Virus record (IMG/VR): IMGVR_UViG_3300005824_000021
Span: 1 to 33,746 of that record
Strand: one strand, 5' to 3'
DNA from: a virus
Length of the DNA stretch: 33,746 nucleotides
The stretch's first letter is position 1. Every line of letters starts with the position of its first letter. Under the pieces are notes generated by a model. That model was not told the origin of the DNA and did not search any database. It was given only the letters and a program-made list of their open reading frames with translations. This document shows positions 30,650 through 33,746 of the stretch, piece by piece. The translations under genes and the position numbers were made by a program.

Positions 30650-32440
30650 ATGGGCTTGTTGATGGTCTGGGACGAGGTGTCCCAGCAGTACGTGCCCGTG
30701 ATCGGGTCACAGGGTCCGACGGGTCCGACGGGTCCGACTGGGGCGCAGGGAATCCAAGGTCCGACTGGACCGACTGGACCTCAGGGCATTCAGGGACCTA
30801 CGGGGCCGACGGGCGCTCAGGGCATCCAAGGCCCGACTGGACCAACGGGTGCGCAGGGCATTCAGGGACCCACGGGTCCAACCGGGGCGACAGGTGCTAC
30901 CGGACCGACCGGTCCATCGGTCCCCCTGTCCTCCGTAACCCCTCCCGCGCTGACCCCCGACATTGCTGGTGCGATCGGTGTTGGGACAGATGCTGCGAGG
31001 CAGGATCACGTCCACAACGTGCCAGCGGCCTCCCCCACGGCCAACCTGACCGCCTCGACCACCAACTCAGAAGGCACTGGCACGTCGTTCGCCCGCAACG
31101 ACCACAGCCATGCGATCACCGCGAACGTGGCACCGTCGGCGGACAACGCCACGGCGGTGGTGGGCACGTCGGCGGCGCTGGCCCGCGCGGACCACCGGCA
31201 CGTCTTCCCGACCGCAGCAAACGTGGGCGCGGACCCGTCCGGCACTGCCAGCGCGGCGGTGTCCTCCCATGAGGCTGCGGGGGATCCGCACACCCAGTAC
31301 CTCACCCCGGCTGAGGGGAACGCCGCCTACGACGCTGCTGGCACTGCCTCGACAGCGGTAAGCAATCACGTCGGGGCTGCTGATCCGCACACGCAGTACC
31401 AGAAGGAGAGCGAGCGGGCGGCAGCCAACGGCTACGCCTCGCTGGACGCCGGGACGAAGGTGCCGATTGCACAGGTGCCGACCGGGACCAGCGGAACGAC
31501 GGTGGCCTTCGGCAACCACAACCACTCCGGGGTCTACGATCCCGCAGGCACGGCGGCGTCCGGGGACTCTGCGCACACGAGCGCCGGGGATCCGCACCCG
31601 CAGTACCTCACCCCGGCTGAGGGGAACGCCTTGTACGCCCCGTTCGGGTACGAGGTGCCGACCTCGTTCGTCGGCATGTTCCCGTCGGCGACGCCGCCTG
31701 CTGGGTGGGCGCTGTGCGACGGCACGGCACATGGCTCACCGGCTCTGGAATCCATCCTTGCCGCTGCGGGTCAGCCCAATCCGGAGAACACCCCGGACCT
31801 GCGGGGGATGTTCATCAAGGGGGCCTCTGCCGGTGAGGGAGTCCGCTCCACGGGCGGCGCGGAGGCCGTCACCCTCACCTCCGCTCAGTCCGGTCTGGTG
31901 GGACACGCCCATACCGGATCTTCTGCGGACGCCAGTTCCTCCCACACCCACTCGGTGGACCCGGGGCCGACGCAATCGGGAACAGTGTCCTCGTGGCACA
32001 CCCACACATTCACGTCCGGCACCGTGTCTGCGGATCACTCCCACTCGGGCACCACGGGCTGGATGGACCGGAACAACTCCCACGGTCACACCGTCTACGA
32101 GGGCATCACGACCGGTGACTCGAACAACTGGGTGGACTCCGCTGACGAGGACACAGCAGGCACGGCGCGCACCAACATCGTGCGGGCCACGGACACGAAC
32201 CACCTCCACGGGTTCAGCACTGGCGGCATCAGCGCGAACCACACGCACAGCGGGACGACCGCGAACCCGAACAACAACCACTCGCACAGCGTGGACATCG
32301 CCGCGTTCACCAGCGGTGGGTCCAGTTCTACGGCGCACAGCCATGGGGTGACGGTGGATGCGGTGGGGTCTTCGTCCGCGTCGCAGTCTCACGAGAATCA
32401 GCCTCCGTACTATGTTCTGACCTACGCGATCAAGACCTAG
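30650..32440 (+). CDS. Tail-collar receptor-binding fibre with collagen-like stem (596 aa)
   Basis: ATG at 30650, with GAGGAG 6 nt upstream. Layout: short N-terminal segment; Gly-Pro-Thr collagen-like stem (about 20-88); a repetitive region with three (G/A)DPH(T/P)QY motifs (about 205-320), common in trimeric phage fibres; a tail-collar domain (about 336-410: [18 protein letters not shown] and [11 protein letters not shown]); then a long His-rich tip with more than ten HxH pairs (SHTHS, WHTHT, DHSHS, NHTHS and others), ending [15 protein letters not shown]. In T4 long tail fibre tips HxH motifs hold metal ions. It is very probably the host-recognition fibre. Confidence 0.92.
   Translation: MGLLMVWDEVSQQYVPVIGSQGPTGPTGPTGAQGIQGPTGPTGPQGIQGPTGPTGAQGIQGPTGPTGAQGIQGPTGPTGATGATGPTGPSVPLSSVTPPALTPDIAGAIGVGTDAARQDHVHNVPAASPTANLTASTTNSEGTGTSFARNDHSHAITANVAPSADNATAVVGTSAALARADHRHVFPTAANVGADPSGTASAAVSSHEAAGDPHTQYLTPAEGNAAYDAAGTASTAVSNHVGAADPHTQYQKESERAAANGYASLDAGTKVPIAQVPTGTSGTTVAFGNHNHSGVYDPAGTAASGDSAHTSAGDPHPQYLTPAEGNALYAPFGYEVPTSFVGMFPSATPPAGWALCDGTAHGSPALESILAAAGQPNPENTPDLRGMFIKGASAGEGVRSTGGAEAVTLTSAQSGLVGHAHTGSSADASSSHTHSVDPGPTQSGTVSSWHTHTFTSGTVSADHSHSGTTGWMDRNNSHGHTVYEGITTGDSNNWVDSADEDTAGTARTNIVRATDTNHLHGFSTGGISANHTHSGTTANPNNNHSHSVDIAAFTSGGSSSTAHSHGVTVDAVGSSSASQSHENQPPYYVLTYAIKT
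31280..31324 (+). repeat. 45-bp direct repeat in fibre gene, copy 1
   Basis: Nearly identical to 31586-31630, encoding (G)[14 protein letters not shown]. It could allow slippage or recombination that changes fibre length. Confidence 0.7.
31586..31630 (+). repeat. 45-bp direct repeat in fibre gene, copy 2
   Basis: Matches 31280-31324 at all but two or so positions. The repeated peptide differs only in Thr versus Pro (DPHPQYL). Confidence 0.7.
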
Positions 32441-32450
32441 GAGAACCAAA

Positions 32451-33077
32451 ATGGCAGCAAAGGATTGGCGTAATTCGGAGAAGTTGATTCGGAATCCGGA
32501 TCGCAACCCGGACTGGCCGGACTGGTTCACTGGGCAGTACCCAGAGACGTACTTCGCCAAGCACCTGATGCAGTTCGCAGGTAAGCCGAACCTGCGGTTC
32601 TTGCAGATCGGGGCGTACACGGGGGACGCCTCGATATGGCTGATCGAGAACGTGCTCACCGATCTGACCTCGCAGTTGATCGACGTGGACACATGGGCTG
32701 GGTCTGATGAGCCTGCTCATGAGGGTCTCGACTGGGACGCGATCTACTCCTACTACAGGCACCGCGTGTCCTTCTTCGGGAACCTGCTGCCGCAGCGGTT
32801 CACCTCGGACGAGTTCTTCCGCATCAACCCGCCGCCCTTCGACTTCGTCTACATCGACGGCAGCCACGAGACGCATCAGGTGCTCCGCGACGCGATCAAC
32901 GCGGACACGTACCTCAACCCCGGCGGGATCATCGCGTTCGATGACTACCAGTGGTACGAGGAGGGCAACACTCGAAACGTCCCCGGCCCTGCGATCGACG
33001 CATTCGTCCGGTGCATGGAGAACACCTACGACGTGATCGATACCGGTCAACAGGTCTGGTTGCAGAAGCGGGCATGA
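32451..33077 (+). CDS. Class I SAM-dependent methyltransferase (208 aa)
   Basis: ATG at 32451, with AGGAG 6-7 nt upstream overlapping the fibre stop. The 208-residue product follows the Methyltransf_24 plan: LRFLQIGAYTGDASIWL (motif I, SAM-binding loop, with G-A-Y-T-G-D), LIDVDTWAG (motif II acid), FDFVYIDGSHETHQVL, and LNPGGIIAFDDYQW. Members methylate sugar hydroxyls or small metabolites. Placement right after fibre genes suggests tailoring of a virion glycan together with the glycosyltransferase at 18778; the substrate is inferred. Confidence 0.82.
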   Translation: MAAKDWRNSEKLIRNPDRNPDWPDWFTGQYPETYFAKHLMQFAGKPNLRFLQIGAYTGDASIWLIENVLTDLTSQLIDVDTWAGSDEPAHEGLDWDAIYSYYRHRVSFFGNLLPQRFTSDEFFRINPPPFDFVYIDGSHETHQVLRDAINADTYLNPGGIIAFDDYQWYEEGNTRNVPGPAIDAFVRCMENTYDVIDTGQQVWLQKRA

Positions 33078-33568
33078 AACTCGCCCAGCGTCGCGCGCTT
33101 GCGGAGTTGTCGCTGATCGTGGATGTGGTGTCCCAGACACCTAACCGCGAGCGTGACTCGATGTGGTGGGCTCAGATTCGCCGACTGATCTGTGAGCGGC
33201 ATGGGATCTCGACCATGTTCCTGTCCCCCGGACATATGGTGGACGATCGAGGCTTGCCCATGGTTCTCTCTCCCAGAGGGGCGGAGGCGCTGGCGATGGC
33301 CGCTCAAGGACACACCGTCCCTAGTGCAGCCAGAGAGTTGGGATTGTCGGAGAATACGGTCAAGACACACCGTCAGCGGGCCAAACAGGCTCTGGGGGCG
33401 AGCACAACAGCGCAGGCAGTAGCCATTGCAATGCGTCTAGGAATCATCGAAGGGAATCAGAAGGATGAGTCGGAACAGGATGTTGGCAGGTCTGCTGGGG
33501 CTGGCGCTGGTCGTGCCGGTGGGGGGACTGATGGCGAGCGCGAGCGCGAACTCGAAGGATGGCCCTGA
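33074..33568 (+). CDS. LuxR-type helix-turn-helix regulator (164 aa)
   Basis: ATG in an ATGA overlap with the methyltransferase. Residues about 68-126 form a GerE/LuxR-type DNA-binding domain: LSPRGAEALAMAAQGHT, then ARELGLSENTVKTHRQRAKQALG. Such domains act on promoters; it has no receiver or ligand-binding domain, only an N-terminal helical part. The last 35 residues overlap the following gene by 104 nt and look like a frame-shadow extension, so the real folded part probably ends near GIIEGN. It is the only clear DNA-binding regulator in the window and so a candidate to bind the palindromes. Confidence 0.82.
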   Translation: MKLAQRRALAELSLIVDVVSQTPNRERDSMWWAQIRRLICERHGISTMFLSPGHMVDDRGLPMVLSPRGAEALAMAAQGHTVPSAARELGLSENTVKTHRQRAKQALGASTTAQAVAIAMRLGIIEGNQKDESEQDVGRSAGAGAGRAGGGTDGERERELEGWP

Positions 33569-33746
33569 GCCTGTCTGCGTCGGGCAGCACTACTCGCTCA
33601 AGGGCAACTCGGGGATCGGCAAGGACGAGACTCCGGTGTTCCCCGCCGACTACTGGCAGGCGAACACGAAGCAGGAGCCGCACGGCGATCAGGCTGCGAC
33701 GTGGCCGAACGGCAAGCCGGGCCTGCACTACACGTCGGCTGGCAGC
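33465..33746 (+). CDS. Secreted protein, start only (signal peptide)
   Basis: ATG at 33465, with GAAGG just upstream; the frame runs off the right edge after 94 codons. The N-terminus is a textbook signal peptide: basic MSRNR, hydrophobic LAGLLGLALVVPVGGLM, and an ASASA cleavage-like site near residue 27. The mature part begins after it with one Cys (PVCVGQHYSL) and is polar. Secreted phage proteins can be lysis or superinfection factors; function unknown. It overlaps the LuxR-like gene by 104 nt. Confidence 0.75.
   Translation, partial: MSRNRMLAGLLGLALVVPVGGLMASASANSKDGPEPVCVGQHYSLKGNSGIGKDETPVFPADYWQANTKQEPHGDQAATWPNGKPGLHYTSAGS

Overview
The window looks like part of a tailed double-stranded DNA phage genome from an actinobacterial host. 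The DNA is GC-rich, small genes are tightly packed and often overlap by ATGA, and several starts lack a Shine-Dalgarno sequence but have a -10-like hexamer placed as in leaderless actinobacterial transcripts. Recognisable virion and packaging genes are the large terminase, portal, scaffold-like protein, N4-gp56-type major capsid protein, a gp5-like OB-fold spike, two collagen-like fibre proteins and a tail-collar fibre. I see no integrase, repressor, tape measure, rRNA or convincing tRNA, so lifestyle and exact host are left open.

Layout. Positions 1-3609 are a leftward block: a MoxR-type AAA+ ATPase cut by the window edge and five small genes. Positions 3610-5032 are a 1.4 kb divergent region without a convincing gene; it holds three of four copies of a 32-bp repeat and two palindromic operator-like sites. 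Everything from 5033 to the end is rightward. 5033-7765 is a chain of translationally coupled small genes, many with cysteine pairs, ending in an HNH nuclease. 7797-9896 is the OB-fold spike. 10137-16274 holds small accessory and structural proteins, one with a KTSC domain and one with an ADP-ribosyltransferase-like segment. 16271-23957 is the head module: terminase, three small proteins, a two-domain glycosyltransferase, portal, scaffold and capsid. 24062-33077 holds an accessory gene, a connector candidate, the collagen-like and collar fibre proteins and a SAM methyltransferase. A LuxR-type HTH protein and the start of a secreted protein close the window.

Control signals. A 13-bp palindrome (TTCGAA-S-TTCGAA) occurs ten times, plus one symmetric variant. 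Four copies sit just upstream of a -10-like hexamer. Independently, seven genes have a -10-like hexamer (consensus YASWCT) 6 or 7 nt before the start codon, which suggests leaderless transcripts. After the capsid gene the order terminator, palindrome, -10, leaderless gene occurs twice in succession.

Possible new system. Five otherwise unlike proteins scattered through the structural region (starts 10137, 10556, 11717, 12675, 24062) share a short N-terminal motif of the form [LV][SA]xxQ[FY]. Four of them also carry a short motif resembling sliding-clamp-binding peptides. By analogy with the capsid-targeting sequence of T4 internal proteins, including its ADP-ribosyltransferase Alt, they may be head-packaged proteins ejected into the host. 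A second hypothesis is a virion glycosylation route, in which the glycosyltransferase and the methyltransferase decorate threonine-rich Gly-Pro-Thr collagen-like fibres.
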